This document shows positions 34,340 to 43,389 of a stretch of 64,000 nt of DNA, one piece after another; position 1 is the first letter of the stretch; every line of letters begins with the position of its first letter. This stretch comes from Arsenicicoccus dermatophilus (GTDB lineage: Bacteria > Actinomycetota > Actinomycetes > Actinomycetales > Dermatophilaceae): positions 2,294,001-2,358,000 of the forward strand of contig NZ_JAKZHU010000001.1 in the NCBI RefSeq assembly GCF_022568795.1. The letters are read 5' to 3'. The notes beneath the pieces are model-generated. The model saw only the letters and a list, made by a program, of their open reading frames with translations, did no database searches and was not told where the DNA came from. Both the position numbers and the translations under genes were made by a program.

Positions 34340-34626
34340 CGGGCCACTCCCTCGACGCAGACCCGGGCCGCCCGCTCCACCGCTGCCAGACCGGCCGTCA
34401 CCGCCTCGACGTGTGCCCGGACCGCCGCGGCCGCCAGCTGCGTCTGCCGACTGCTCGCCCGCAGCAGCAGGAGCAGCCCGCCGACCTGCTGCTGGGCGAG
34501 GTCCGCGGCAGCGGACTCCCAGTCCACCGCCGCGGCCTCAGCCGCCACCCGGGCCGCCGCCACGGCCAACCACTCCGCCCGCTCGTCCAGCTCGCGCGCG
34601 CACCCGGCCAGCATCACCACGTCCAT
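34336..34626 (-). CDS. WXG100-like small helical protein
   Basis: The ATG at 34626 is chosen because GAGGAGGG lies 5 nt upstream. The 96-residue all-helical protein has a central VDWESAAADLAQQQ turn, the W-x-S-x-A variant of the WXG motif, between two long helices. It is coupled to the hydrolase gene. WXG100-like proteins form helical hairpins and are often secreted by, or pair with substrates of, type VII systems. No ESX core gene is in the window, so the pathway is open. Confidence 0.65.
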   Translation of the reverse strand: MDVVMLAGCARELDERAEWLAVAAARVAAEAAAVDWESAAADLAQQQVGGLLLLLRASSRQTQLAAAAVRAHVEAVTAGLAAVERAARVCVEGVAR

Positions 34627-34794
34627 CCACACCCTCCTCGACCACGTCGCCACGCCCGACGACCGCGTCCGAGACTAAGGACGCCGGCGCCGCACCGACC
34701 GGCGGACGTGACACCCTGGGGACGAACGACCACCGGACCGCGTCGCGCTGTGGACAACCTGCCCCGCAGACGCGGTCCCGACCCGGAGGACCGC

Positions 34795-35415
34795 GTGACC
34801 ACCCCGACCCGTGCCCGTATGCCGCTCGCTGCGCTCGTCAGCGTCCTCGCCCTGGTCTGGGGACTGCTGGCCGCACCCACTGCGTCGGCCCACTCCGCCC
34901 TCGTGGGGTCCGACCCTGCCGACGGCGCCACGCTGGCGGCTGCGCCGCGGGCGGTGTCGCTGACCTTCAACGAGACGGTCAAGGGGCAGTTCAGCAAGAT
35001 CCTGGTGACCGGGCCGGACGGGGCCCAGCTGCCGGTGACCACGAGCAGCGCCGGGCCCACGGTCACCGCGTCGCTGCCGACCGGGCTGGGCGGCGGAGCC
35101 TACCGCGTGGTCTACAGCGTGGTGAGCGCCGACACCCACCGGATCTCGGGGCAGATCACCTTCACGGTCAAGGGCGCCCCCGCCGCAGCCACGGCCTCCG
35201 CAAGCACCCCGAGCACCACCACCTCGAGCGCGCCGTCCGCCGCCGCCCCGACGACCTCGGCTGCGCCTCGCCGCAGCTCGGGCGGCGCGTGGGGCTGGAT
35301 CCTTCCGCTGGTCTCGCTCGGCCTGGTGATCCCGCTCGTGTGGGCCGGGCGGCGCCAGGCCCGCCGCAGGAGCCGCGCCACCCGCGCGGAGGAGCTCGAC
35401 GAGCACCTGCGCTGA
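34795..35415 (+). CDS. CopC-domain copper-binding exported protein
   Basis: This 206-residue protein has GGAGGA before the GTG start. Signal peptide 1-32 (ends TASA), then HSALVGSDPADGATLAAAPRAVSLTFNE: the N-terminal His right after the cleavage site and the SxP-x-G pattern are the CopC/YobA signature for Cu(II) binding. The domain ends at about residue 125 (HRISGQITFTVKG). A Ser/Thr/Pro linker, one TM helix (about 165-185) and a basic tail follow, anchoring it in the membrane. A partner CopD is not adjacent. Confidence 0.85.
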   Translation: MTTPTRARMPLAALVSVLALVWGLLAAPTASAHSALVGSDPADGATLAAAPRAVSLTFNETVKGQFSKILVTGPDGAQLPVTTSSAGPTVTASLPTGLGGGAYRVVYSVVSADTHRISGQITFTVKGAPAAATASASTPSTTTSSAPSAAAPTTSAAPRRSSGGAWGWILPLVSLGLVIPLVWAGRRQARRRSRATRAEELDEHLR

Positions 35416-35518
35416 GAGAGCCGACGACCACGCTCGGCCGGTGCAGACTCAGCCTGGGCACAACCAGACCCGGCGAGCTGCGCGGGTCCGTCACATGGGT
35501 ATGTGGGAAGGACAAACA

Positions 35519-35680
35519 TTGCGAAGGAAATTTCTAGCCCTTCACAGCCTGTCCGCCGCCACCAGCATCCTCCTTCTGACGCTGGCGGTCCTGTGGCTCG
35601 AGGATCCGATCATCCGATGCCTGGCAGGCATCGGCATCGTCGTCATGGTGTCCATGCTGGTGAGGATGTTCCGGGTGTAG
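35519..35680 (+). CDS. Small two-TM protein, possible
   Basis: A 53-residue product from a TTG with GGAAGGA 6 nt upstream; earlier in-frame starts at 35501 (ATG) and 35495 are also possible. Sequence: a basic start (RRKFLALHS), a TM helix SAATSILLLTLAVLWL, a short loop and a second helix LAGIGIVVMVSMLV. Codon use is AT-richer than the neighbours. It lies in an unstable island beside a transposase remnant. It could be a real small membrane protein acquired with the island, or a chance frame. Confidence 0.4.
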   Translation: MRRKFLALHSLSAATSILLLTLAVLWLEDPIIRCLAGIGIVVMVSMLVRMFRV

Positions 35681-35849
35681 CCCAGGAATCTTCTCCCGGG
35701 ACCGGGGTCCACCCTTTCCTTCCTCAGCCGAGAGATGGAGGCGTGCCTCTCCGTGCTCCAAGGAGCCCAGAAGGGTCCGGCCGGGCACTGCGCAGATCCT
35801 CTTCCTGGTCTCGACCACGACATCAGTCGAATGAATGTTCTTGCCCATA
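35681..35849. other. Non-coding stretch in an AT-richer island
   Basis: This stretch between the small membrane gene and the transposase remnant contains no frame with coding character, tRNA or clear hairpin. Base composition is lower in G+C than the flanks, suggesting imported or decayed DNA. Confidence 0.4.
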
Positions 35850-36059
35850 GCCTCGTGGGGAGGAGATGCAGACGGCCGGTTCGGGGCGGGCGTACCGGCG
35901 CTTGACCCACACCAGCCGCACCGGCCGACCGAACGAGGGCACGTCCACCGAGGTCACGTCGTCACGGTCGTGGGCGTGCGCGACGACACCGCACACCGGG
36001 CACCCTGCCACGTCCGGCAGCGACTCGACCCGCACCACCAGCCACGCCGCCGTGCTCAA
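35850..36059 (-). pseudogene. ISL3-family transposase N-terminal remnant
   Basis: The reading frame encodes VVRVESLPDVAGCPVCGVV followed by AHAHDRDDVTSVDVPSFGRPVRLVWVKRRYARPEPA, the zinc-finger start of ISL3-type transposases (CPxCG, then VDVP-FGRP-LVW-KRR). The second cysteine pair that should follow KRRY (CPEPxC) is disrupted, and the frame ends after about 20 unrelated residues. The remaining 300 or more residues are absent, as are terminal inverted repeats. It is a dead fragment marking an old insertion. Confidence 0.75.
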
Positions 36060-36164
36060 CCCACGCTCGAGTCCGAAGAGCCAGATCGGGATGGACAGGC
36101 GGTGCGTGCTCCCTGGGGAGACATGACCCCCGGCGGTCGCGCGGACTCACCTCGCCCGGGCACG

Positions 36165-36198
36165 ACGAAGGCCCTGGTCGGATGACCAGGGCCTTCGT
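36165..36198 (-). terminator. Terminator after tRNA-Lys
   Basis: A perfect 15-bp stem, ACGAAGGCCCTGGTC (36165-36179) with GACCAGGGCCTTCGT (36184-36198), and a 4-nt loop GGAT. It lies 7 bp downstream of the encoded CCA end of tRNA-Lys on the minus strand. Confidence 0.8.
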
Positions 36199-36204
36199 GA
36201 AGTC

Positions 36205-36279
36205 TGGTGCGCCGCCAGGGATTCGAACCCCGAACCCAGTGATTAAGAGTCACTTGCTCTGCCATTGAGCTAGCGGCGC
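36205..36279 (-). tRNA. tRNA-Lys (CTT)
   Basis: Acceptor GCGCCGC/GCGGCGC is fully paired. The anticodon stem AGTGA/TCACT holds loop CTCTTAA, anticodon CTT. The T arm is CGGGG TTCGAAT CCCTG. Discriminator A is followed by an encoded CCA (36205-36207). The D loop is short but normal. Confidence 0.95.
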
Positions 36280-36395
36280 AACGAGGTGAAACTCTAGCAG
36301 CAAACCGCCCGACAGTGAAATCGAGGGTCTGACCACTCCTGCGACGGCCCGTCCGCAGCGCGCCGCACACGTCGGACGCGCCTCCAGGCACGCCG

Positions 36396-36426
36396 CCGCC
36401 CCGGCCGTGCGACGCGGCCGGGGCGG
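36396..36426 (-). terminator. Terminator after the DUF3618 gene
   Basis: CCGCCCCGGCCG (36396-36407) pairs perfectly with CGGCCGGGGCGG (36415-36426), loop 7 nt. It is 20 bp past the stop of the minus-strand DUF3618 gene. The rest of the 36280-36445 gap shows nothing else. Confidence 0.7.
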
Positions 36427-36445
36427 GAAGAAGGAGGAGGTGGTG

Positions 36446-37081
36446 TCAGTCCTCGTCGCCGTTGCGCTTGGCGACGCCCATGGCGACCAGCGCCGCGCCG
36501 AGGACGGCGAGGCCGGTGGCCACGCGGTCGGTGCGGAGCTCGCCGTCGCTGTCGTGGGTGACCTCGTCGAGCTTGAGGCGGGCCTGGTCGGCGGCGACCT
36601 GGGCGCGCGTCTTGAGGTCGGTGCCGGCCGCGCCCTCGGTGACGTAGGTCGTGGTGCCGTCGGCGTTGGTGGTGGTGCTGGCGAAGCCCTGGCCGGAGGT
36701 GCTCGAGGAGCGCGAGGAGGTCAGGTCCTGGACCTTGGCCGTGGCCTGCGCCTTGAGGTCACCGGCCTTGGCGGTCGCCTGCGCCTTGAGCTCGTCGGCC
36801 TTGACCATGGCCTGCAGCTTGAGGTCCTCGGCCTTGGCCTTGGCGATGTCGACCGCGGACGCGTCCTCGTCGTGGGCGATGCCGTAGCCGTCGGCCGACG
36901 TGGTGCCCATGAACGAGCGGTACTTGCTCATCAGCGTCGAGCGGAGCGCACGCTTCTGCTCCTCGACGATGTTCTTGGGCTGCGCACGGAAGGCCAGCTC
37001 GTCGATGGTGGCGGCCAGCCGCTCGCGGCTCTTGGCAATGTCGGACTCGAGCTCGGACACGGACTTGTTCTGGTCGGTCAC
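36446..37081 (-). CDS. DUF3618-domain protein with C-terminal TM helix
   Basis: This 211-residue protein starts at a GTG with GAGGAGA upstream. N-terminal DUF3618 segment SVSELESDIAKSRERLAATIDELAFRAQPKNI (7-38), then a helical region with tandem repeats of 'KADELKAQATAKAGDLKAQATAK' (about 92-118), a Ser/Thr-rich stretch and a C-terminal TM helix (about 187-204, VATGLAVLGAALVAMGVA) before a charged end. It is anchored to the membrane with a cytoplasmic or external helical rod. Function unknown; common in actinobacteria as a possible envelope-stress or size-control factor. Confidence 0.85.
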   Translation of the reverse strand: MTDQNKSVSELESDIAKSRERLAATIDELAFRAQPKNIVEEQKRALRSTLMSKYRSFMGTTSADGYGIAHDEDASAVDIAKAKAEDLKLQAMVKADELKAQATAKAGDLKAQATAKVQDLTSSRSSSTSGQGFASTTTNADGTTTYVTEGAAGTDLKTRAQVAADQARLKLDEVTHDSDGELRTDRVATGLAVLGAALVAMGVAKRNGDED

Positions 37082-37251
37082 GATGATCTCCTCGTGCGGT
37101 CGTTAGGCGTGCTGGACGCAGGTCCTCGATGTGACGATAACGCAGGCGGGGTGCCCTGGTCGGGATCCCGCGCAGACGCGGCTCGACCCTCGTCATACCC
37201 CCTAGGCTCGGGCTGCAACCACCCGCCGCAGACACCCCTTGGAGGCTCCCC

Positions 37252-37722
37252 GTGGCCCGTCTCGAGACCGGCGACCTCGCGCCCGACTTCACGCTCCCCT
37301 CCGACACCGGCGAGCAGGTCTCGCTGCGGGACTTCCGAGGGCGCAAGGTGATCCTGTTCTTCTACCCCGCGGCGATGACGCCCGGCTGCACCACCCAGGC
37401 CTGCGACTTCCGGGACTCGCTGGAGCGGTTGCGGGCCGCGGGCTACGAGGTGGTCGGCATCAGCAAGGACGCCCCCGAGCGGCTGGCGCGCTTCCGCGAG
37501 AAGGAGGGCCTCACCTATCCCCTGCTCGGCGATCCCGAGCTGGCGGTGCTGCAGGCCTACGGCGCGTATGGCGAGAAGAAGAGCTACGGCAAGACCATCA
37601 CCGGGGTCATCCGCTCCACCGTGGTCGTCGACGAGCAGGGCCGGGTCGAGCTCGCGCGCTACAACGTCAAGGCCAAGGGGCACGTCGCGATGCTGTCCGG
37701 CCTGCTCGGCCTGGGCGAGTAG
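37252..37722 (+). CDS. bcp: Thioredoxin-dependent peroxiredoxin (PrxQ/Bcp)
   Basis: This 156-residue enzyme reduces hydroperoxides. The peroxidatic Cys46 lies in AAMTPGCTTQAC and the resolving Cys51 is five residues later, the C-x4-C PrxQ pattern; Thr43 and Arg118 (GVIRST) complete the active site. The GTG start is preceded by TTGGAGGC. It is monocistronic, upstream of tRNA-Leu. Confidence 0.95.
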   Translation: MARLETGDLAPDFTLPSDTGEQVSLRDFRGRKVILFFYPAAMTPGCTTQACDFRDSLERLRAAGYEVVGISKDAPERLARFREKEGLTYPLLGDPELAVLQAYGAYGEKKSYGKTITGVIRSTVVVDEQGRVELARYNVKAKGHVAMLSGLLGLGE

Positions 37723-37761
37723 TCTCGCCCCCAGCCCGGCGGTGCCAGCCGACCGGGTCTC

Positions 37762-37841
37762 GCGCACGTGGTGGAACTGGCAGACACGCAGGATTTAGGT
37801 TCCTGTGCTCCGGCGTGCGGGTTCGAGTCCCGCCGTGCGCA
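37762..37841 (+). tRNA. tRNA-Leu (TAG)
   Basis: Acceptor GCGCACG/CGTGCGC, anticodon stem-loop CAGGA TTTAGGT TCCTG (anticodon TAG), a short class-II variable arm, T arm GCGGG TTCGAGT CCCGC, discriminator A. CCA is not encoded. At 80 nt the variable arm is on the short side for tRNA-Leu. Confidence 0.95.
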
Positions 37842-37890
37842 CCGCCCCGCCCCTCCTCCCTGCCTGCGGCCGGGTTGCGATGATGGCCAT

Positions 37891-38343
37891 ATGCCGACCC
37901 GCGACCTGTCCGTGCCGCCCGGACCCGGGCTGCCCCAGGGTCTCGTGATCCCCGCCGCCGAGCTCGTCGAGCGCTTCTCGCGCAGCTCCGGCCCGGGTGG
38001 GCAGGGCGTCAACACGACCGACTCGCGCGTCCAGCTGTCGTGGTCACCGGTGTCGTCGGCCGCGCTCACCGAGTCCCAGCGCAGCCGCGTCGTGGCGCAC
38101 CTGGGTGCCCGGCTCGTCGACGGCGCGGTCACCGTGGACGCCTCCGAGCACCGCTCGCAGCGCCGCAACCGGGTGGCCGCCCGCGAGCGCCTCGCCGCGG
38201 ACCTGCGGGCCGCCCTGGCCCCGCCGCCGCCCGCCCGGCGAGCGACCAAGCCCACCAAGGGCTCTCAGCGACGGCGCCTCGCTGCCAAGGCGCGTCGCTC
38301 CGACGTGAAGTCCCACCGGGCGCGCCCCGCACGCGACGACTGA
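37891..38343 (+). CDS. arfB: Alternative ribosome-rescue factor ArfB (YaeJ-like peptidyl-tRNA hydrolase)
   Basis: The 150-residue protein has the GGQ loop SSGPGGQGVNTTDSRVQL (44-61), which hydrolyses peptidyl-tRNA on stalled ribosomes, and a Lys/Arg-rich C-terminal tail (about 115-150, KPTKGSQRRRLAAKARRSDVKSH) that enters the empty mRNA channel. ATG at 37891 is chosen over an upstream in-frame start that would lie inside the tRNA gene. It is convergent with rdgB. Confidence 0.95.
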   Translation: MPTRDLSVPPGPGLPQGLVIPAAELVERFSRSSGPGGQGVNTTDSRVQLSWSPVSSAALTESQRSRVVAHLGARLVDGAVTVDASEHRSQRRNRVAARERLAADLRAALAPPPPARRATKPTKGSQRRRLAAKARRSDVKSHRARPARDD

Positions 38344-38360
38344 GCCTGGTGTCGAGCTGC

Positions 38361-38413
38361 CCGCACGGACGAGGCTCCTGGGGCGGGGCACGTCGACCCG
38401 CTCGCCCGTGCGG
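38361..38413. terminator. Imperfect hairpin between arfB and rdgB
   Basis: CCGCACGG-a-CGAG (38361-38373) pairs with CTCG-c-CCGTGCGG (38401-38413) with one internal mismatch and a 27-nt loop. It lies between convergent genes and may end both transcripts, but the loop is long. Confidence 0.4.
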
Positions 38414-38425
38414 AGCCCGAGCGGC

Positions 38426-39024
38426 TCAGCCGAGCAGCCGGGGGATCTCCGCCGCGAGCGCCCGGAAGGCCTTGCCGCGGTGGGAGATCGCGTTCTTCTC
38501 CTCCGCGGCGAGCTCGGCGGCGGTGCGGGTGTCGCCGTCGACCTGCAGGATCGGGTCGTAGCCGAAACCGTTGTCCCCACGCGGCTCCCGGGTCAGCGTC
38601 CCCGGGAAGTCGCCCTCCCGGCAGACGACCGTGCCGTCCGGGAGCGCGACCACGGCGGCGCAGCGGAAGCGCGCTCCTCGGTGCTCGTCCGGCACGTCGG
38701 CGAGCTGGGCGAGCAGCAGGTCGAGGTTGGCCCGGTCGTCGCCGTGGCGTCCCGCCCAGCGTGCGGAGAAGACCCCGGGGGCGCCGCCGAGCACGTCGAC
38801 GGACAGCCCCGAGTCGTCGGCGACGGCAGGCAGGCCCGTCGTCCGGGCGGCATAGGTGGCCTTGAGCGTGGCGTTGGCCTCGAAGGTCACGCCGGACTCG
38901 ACGACGTCCTCCAGCCCGGGGAAGGCGTCGAGCCCGACGACCTCGACGTCCGGCAGCGTCTCGGCGAGGATCGCCTGCAGCTCGCGGACCTTGCCGGCGT
39001 TGCGGGTGGCGAGGACCAGGCGGC

Positions 39025-39028
<4 letters not shown>
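38426..39028 (-). CDS. rdgB: XTP/dITP (non-canonical purine NTP) pyrophosphatase
   Basis: This 200-residue Ham1-family enzyme removes ITP, dITP and XTP. Motifs: [18 protein letters not shown] at the start, [39 protein letters not shown], and GFGYDPIL with [11 protein letters not shown] near the C-terminus. The ATG overlaps the rph stop by ATGA, so rph-rdgB form a coupled operon, as is common in actinobacteria. Confidence 0.95.
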
Positions 39029-39774
<746 letters not shown>

Positions 39775-39788
39775 GTCCCCCAGCCTAG

Positions 39789-40526
39789 TCAGGGCGTATG
39801 CCGACCGGCGTCGTCCGGCTGCGCCAGCCGACGACGCTGCGCCGCGCCCACGGCCACGATGATCGCCGCCCACAGGCAGGTGGTGCCCACCACGGCGGCG
39901 TAGTGCGCGGTCCACTCCCCGGGCGTGCCCTCGAAGGTGGTCAGCCCGTCGCGGAAGGCCAGCACGTCCTCGAAGACCCCGAGGCTCTGGTGCCCGCCGG
40001 ACGAGCGAGCGCCGATCTGCACCTCCATCACCCGCACCCAGCCGTAGGCCCACACCGGCCACAGGACCCAGCGCAACCGGCGGCCGACGCCGGTGGCCCG
40101 CAGCACCCGCCACATCACCCACGGGCCGTAGAACCAGCTCACCACGGGCACGATCCACCCCAGGAGGCTGGTGAAGTCACCGCTCGGCCGGGCGGACGGG
40201 TCGAGCCGCTGCGCCAGTCGCTCGGCGCAGCGCACCCAGGTGTAGCCCGTCAGCAGCATCGCGATGTCGACGATGGCTGCCACGTTGCTCCACCCCTCCA
40301 GCGAACGCTCCAGCTCCCACCAGTGCTCGTTGCCGACCGGCGGGGCGGCGTGCGCGGTGACGAGCAGTCGCAGCAGGACCGCGTTGAGCACCAGCCAGGC
40401 CAGGGCCAGGGCGATCGCCGCCCACCCCACCCGACGCTGCCAGGCCACGGCGTGCGCCAGCCCCTTCGTCTGCACCATCTCCACCTGCACCGGGCCCCCG
40501 CCCGCCACCGCCACGCCCTTCGTCAT
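39789..40526 (-). CDS. DUF4328 membrane protein
   Basis: The 245-residue product has four to six TM segments (about 33-57, 80-100, 120-145, 155-170, 215-235) and the DUF4328 features [52 protein letters not shown] and a WW motif. Function unknown. It is 14 bp upstream of rph in the same direction and divergent from the MMPL transporter. Confidence 0.8.
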   Translation of the reverse strand: MTKGVAVAGGGPVQVEMVQTKGLAHAVAWQRRVGWAAIALALAWLVLNAVLLRLLVTAHAAPPVGNEHWWELERSLEGWSNVAAIVDIAMLLTGYTWVRCAERLAQRLDPSARPSGDFTSLLGWIVPVVSWFYGPWVMWRVLRATGVGRRLRWVLWPVWAYGWVRVMEVQIGARSSGGHQSLGVFEDVLAFRDGLTTFEGTPGEWTAHYAAVVGTTCLWAAIIVAVGAAQRRRLAQPDDAGRHTP

Positions 40527-40624
40527 ACCCCAACGCTAGCCAACGATGTTCACCTCCCGGACACCTGCCCCGCCCCCCTCCGAGCCTGCGGGCAGGTCGC
40601 TCTCCCCCGTGGTGTCATGGCCGT

Positions 40625-42820
40625 ATGACGGCATCGCACCCCGCCCCGACCGCTCGCCGCCGACCCGGGTGGCTCGCGATCGCCGTGCTGGCCCTCGTCG
40701 GGTGGCTGGCCGTCGGGGGGCTCGGCGGCCCGCTGGTCGGCAAGCTGTCGACGGTGCAGAAGAACGACCAGGCGTCCTTCCTGCCCGCGGGCGCCGAGTC
40801 GACCAAGGCCCGGGAGGTGGCCGCGCGCTTCCAGCCGCAGACCACGCTGCCGTACTTCGTGGTGGTGACCCGGGACTCGGGGCTCACCCCGGCCGACCTC
40901 GCCGCGGTGCGGCGCTATGCCGACTCGGTGCCGGGCCTGCGCCTGCCGGGCTCCTCGACCCGGACCGTCAAGGACTTCCTGGCCGGCCCGGTCGTCGCCA
41001 TACCGTCGCAGGACGGCAAGGCGCTCCTCGTGCCCGTCACCGTGGACAGCACCCGCACCGCCACCGAGGTGGACGGGATCAAGCCGGTCGGGGCCGTCGC
41101 CGAGGCGCTGCGCACGGCGCGGGACGGCAACCTGCGGGCGGACGGGCTGCAGGCTTACGTCGCCGGGCCGGGCGGCTTCACGGCGGACCTCACCACGGCC
41201 TTCGCCGGCATCGACGGCATCCTGCTGCTCGTCGCCCTCGGGGTGGTGCTGGTGATCCTGCTCGTCGTCTATCGCAGCCCGGTCCTGCCGATCGCGGTGC
41301 TGGTGACGGCGATCTTCGGGCTCGCCGCGGCCGGTCTGGTGCTCTACCCGCTCGCCGAGGGCGACCGGCTGAGCCTGTCCGGCCAGAGCCAGGGCATCCT
41401 GTCGATCCTCGTGGTGGGCGCGGCCACGGACTACGCGCTGCTGCTCGTCGCGCGCTACAAGGAGGAGCTGCACGACCAGGAGGACCACTGGACGGCGCTC
41501 GCCCGGGCCTGGCGCGGGTCGGTCGAGCCGATCGTGGCCAGCGGCGGCACCGTGGTCCTGGGCCTGCTCTGCCTGCTGCTGTCCGACCTCGGCAACAACC
41601 GCAGCCTGGGGCCGATCGGCGCCCTGGGCATCGCGGGGGCGATCCTGGCGGCGCTGACCTTCCTGCCCGCCGTGCTCGGCCTGGCGGGACGACGGATCTT
41701 CTGGCCCGCCATCCCCCGGGTGGACCACGCGCACGCCGAGGACGCCCTGGCCGACACCTCCCGCCGCACCGTCTGGGGCCGCGTCGCCCGCCTCGTCGGC
41801 GACCACCCGCGCCGGGCCTGGGTCGCCTCCGCCCTGCTGCTCGCCGCCTGCGCCGCCTGCGTCCCGGTGATCGAGGCCGACGGCGCCCCGCAGTCGTCCT
41901 TCTTCACCACCCCGGTGGAGTCCGTGACCGGCGGCCAGGCGCTCGCCGAGCACTTCCCCGGCGGCTCCGGCGCACCCGTGCAGGTGATCGTCGCGCAGGA
42001 CCGGCTCGCCCGAGCCGCCGCCGCCGTCACGGGGATCGACGGGGTCGCCTCGGTCGTTCCCTTCAGCGGCCAGCCCGGGGGCGCGGGCGGCCGTCCCGGC
42101 GCCGGCGAGCCGCCCAAGGCCGTCGACGGCCGGGTCCTGCTGCAGGCCACCACCACCGCGGCCGCCGACACCCCCGCCGCCCAGGACGTGGTGCGGGAGA
42201 TCCGCGCGGCGGTCCACCCGATCGACGAGTCCGCCCTGGTCGGTGGCACGGCCGCGCAGGGACTGGACTCGCGCGACGCGGGCGTCCATGACCTGCGCGT
42301 CGTCGGCCCGGCCATCCTGCTCGTGGTCTTCCTGGTGCTGGTGCTCCTGCTGCGCTCCCTGGTCGCCCCGATCCTGCTGACCCTCGCCAACGTCCTCAGC
42401 TTCGCGGCCACGATGGGGGTCTTCGGGGTGCTGTTCTTCTGGGTGCTGGACTGCCCCGGCGTCGACCCGACCGTGCCGCTCTACGGCTTCGTCTTCCTCG
42501 TGGCGCTGGGCATCGACTACTCGATCTTCCTGATGACCCGGGTCCGCGAGGAGGCCCGGGCGCGAGGCACCCGCGAGGGCGTGCTCGTCGGTCTGGCCGT
42601 CACCGGCGGGGTGATCACCAGCGCGGGCATCGTCCTCGCCGCGACCTTCTCGGCGCTGGGGGTGCTGCCGCTCAGCTTCCTGGTCCAGGTCGCCTTCATC
42701 GTGGCCTTCGGTGTGCTGCTCGACACCTTCGTCGTCCGCTCCCTGCTGGTGCCCGCCCTCGTCCGCGAGCTGGGTCCGCGCACGTGGTGGCCGTCCGCGC
42801 TGTCCCGCGAGGCCCGTTAG
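40625..42820 (+). CDS. MMPL-family (RND superfamily) transporter
   Basis: This 731-residue inner-membrane protein has two symmetrical halves: TM1 (about 16-36), an external domain (40-185), a TM bundle (about 190-350) with SILVVGAATDYALLLVARYKEEL, then TM7 (about 400-418), a second external domain and a final bundle with GFVFLVALGIDYSIFLMTRVREEA. The two Asp-Tyr pairs (ATDYALLL, GIDYSIFL) are the proton-relay signature. It likely exports lipids or drugs. Monocistronic, divergent from the DUF4328 gene. Confidence 0.9.
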   Translation: MTASHPAPTARRRPGWLAIAVLALVGWLAVGGLGGPLVGKLSTVQKNDQASFLPAGAESTKAREVAARFQPQTTLPYFVVVTRDSGLTPADLAAVRRYADSVPGLRLPGSSTRTVKDFLAGPVVAIPSQDGKALLVPVTVDSTRTATEVDGIKPVGAVAEALRTARDGNLRADGLQAYVAGPGGFTADLTTAFAGIDGILLLVALGVVLVILLVVYRSPVLPIAVLVTAIFGLAAAGLVLYPLAEGDRLSLSGQSQGILSILVVGAATDYALLLVARYKEELHDQEDHWTALARAWRGSVEPIVASGGTVVLGLLCLLLSDLGNNRSLGPIGALGIAGAILAALTFLPAVLGLAGRRIFWPAIPRVDHAHAEDALADTSRRTVWGRVARLVGDHPRRAWVASALLLAACAACVPVIEADGAPQSSFFTTPVESVTGGQALAEHFPGGSGAPVQVIVAQDRLARAAAAVTGIDGVASVVPFSGQPGGAGGRPGAGEPPKAVDGRVLLQATTTAAADTPAAQDVVREIRAAVHPIDESALVGGTAAQGLDSRDAGVHDLRVVGPAILLVVFLVLVLLLRSLVAPILLTLANVLSFAATMGVFGVLFFWVLDCPGVDPTVPLYGFVFLVALGIDYSIFLMTRVREEARARGTREGVLVGLAVTGGVITSAGIVLAATFSALGVLPLSFLVQVAFIVAFGVLLDTFVVRSLLVPALVRELGPRTWWPSALSREAR

Positions 42821-42903
42821 CCCCCGTCCGTCACGCCGGACGCATCCGCGTCACCGTGGGGTGGCAGGTTGCGATCACCGTTGGGGCCGAGCAGCATCGA
42901 GCC

Positions 42904-43374
42904 ATGCCTCTCGTGGAGACCGGGCCCGTGCCCGGTGGCGTCCGTATCGGCTGGGTGCTCACCGCGGACCGGCACCGCGTGTGGGAGCACCTGGTCCGCG
43001 CGGAGACCCTCCCGCAGTGGCTCGGGCGGCTGGTGAGCGGTTCCCTGGACCCAGGCGCAGAGCTCGTCATCGAGCACGAGCCGGGCCATCCCTGCCGCAG
43101 CCGGGTCCTGGACCACTCCCCCGCCGAGTTCCTGCACCTGACCTGGCAGCTCCCGGGCGAACCGGTCTCCCAGCTCGACCTGTCCCTGGAGGACCGCGCC
43201 GACCGTTGCCTGCTGGTGCTGCGCCACGAGGACCTCGGTGACCTGGCCGCGTCCTACCTGCCCGGCTGGATCACCCACCTGAGCTACTTCGAGAGCTCGC
43301 TGACCGGCGCACCGCTCCGCGGCGAGCACTTCTGGCTGCTCTACGCGACCTTCCAGGAGCTCACCGCCTGCTAG
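42904..43374 (+). CDS. SRPBCC/AHSA1-domain protein
   Basis: The 156-residue protein has a START-like fold: GWVLTADRHRVWEHLVRAETLPQWL at the N-terminus (helix-grip start), LDPGAELVIEHEP, EFLHLTWQ, and the long C-terminal helix WITHLSYFESSLTG. AHSA1-type proteins bind hydrophobic ligands or act in stress response. The ligand is unknown. Confidence 0.8.
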   Translation: MPLVETGPVPGGVRIGWVLTADRHRVWEHLVRAETLPQWLGRLVSGSLDPGAELVIEHEPGHPCRSRVLDHSPAEFLHLTWQLPGEPVSQLDLSLEDRADRCLLVLRHEDLGDLAASYLPGWITHLSYFESSLTGAPLRGEHFWLLYATFQELTAC

Positions 43375-43389
43375 CTCGGGCGGCTCCGC

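Noticed and set aside
35503-35850. A 115-residue + strand frame in the decay island
   Set aside because: Compositionally random (His/Arg/Pro-rich), overlaps the two-TM frame and has no initiation signal.
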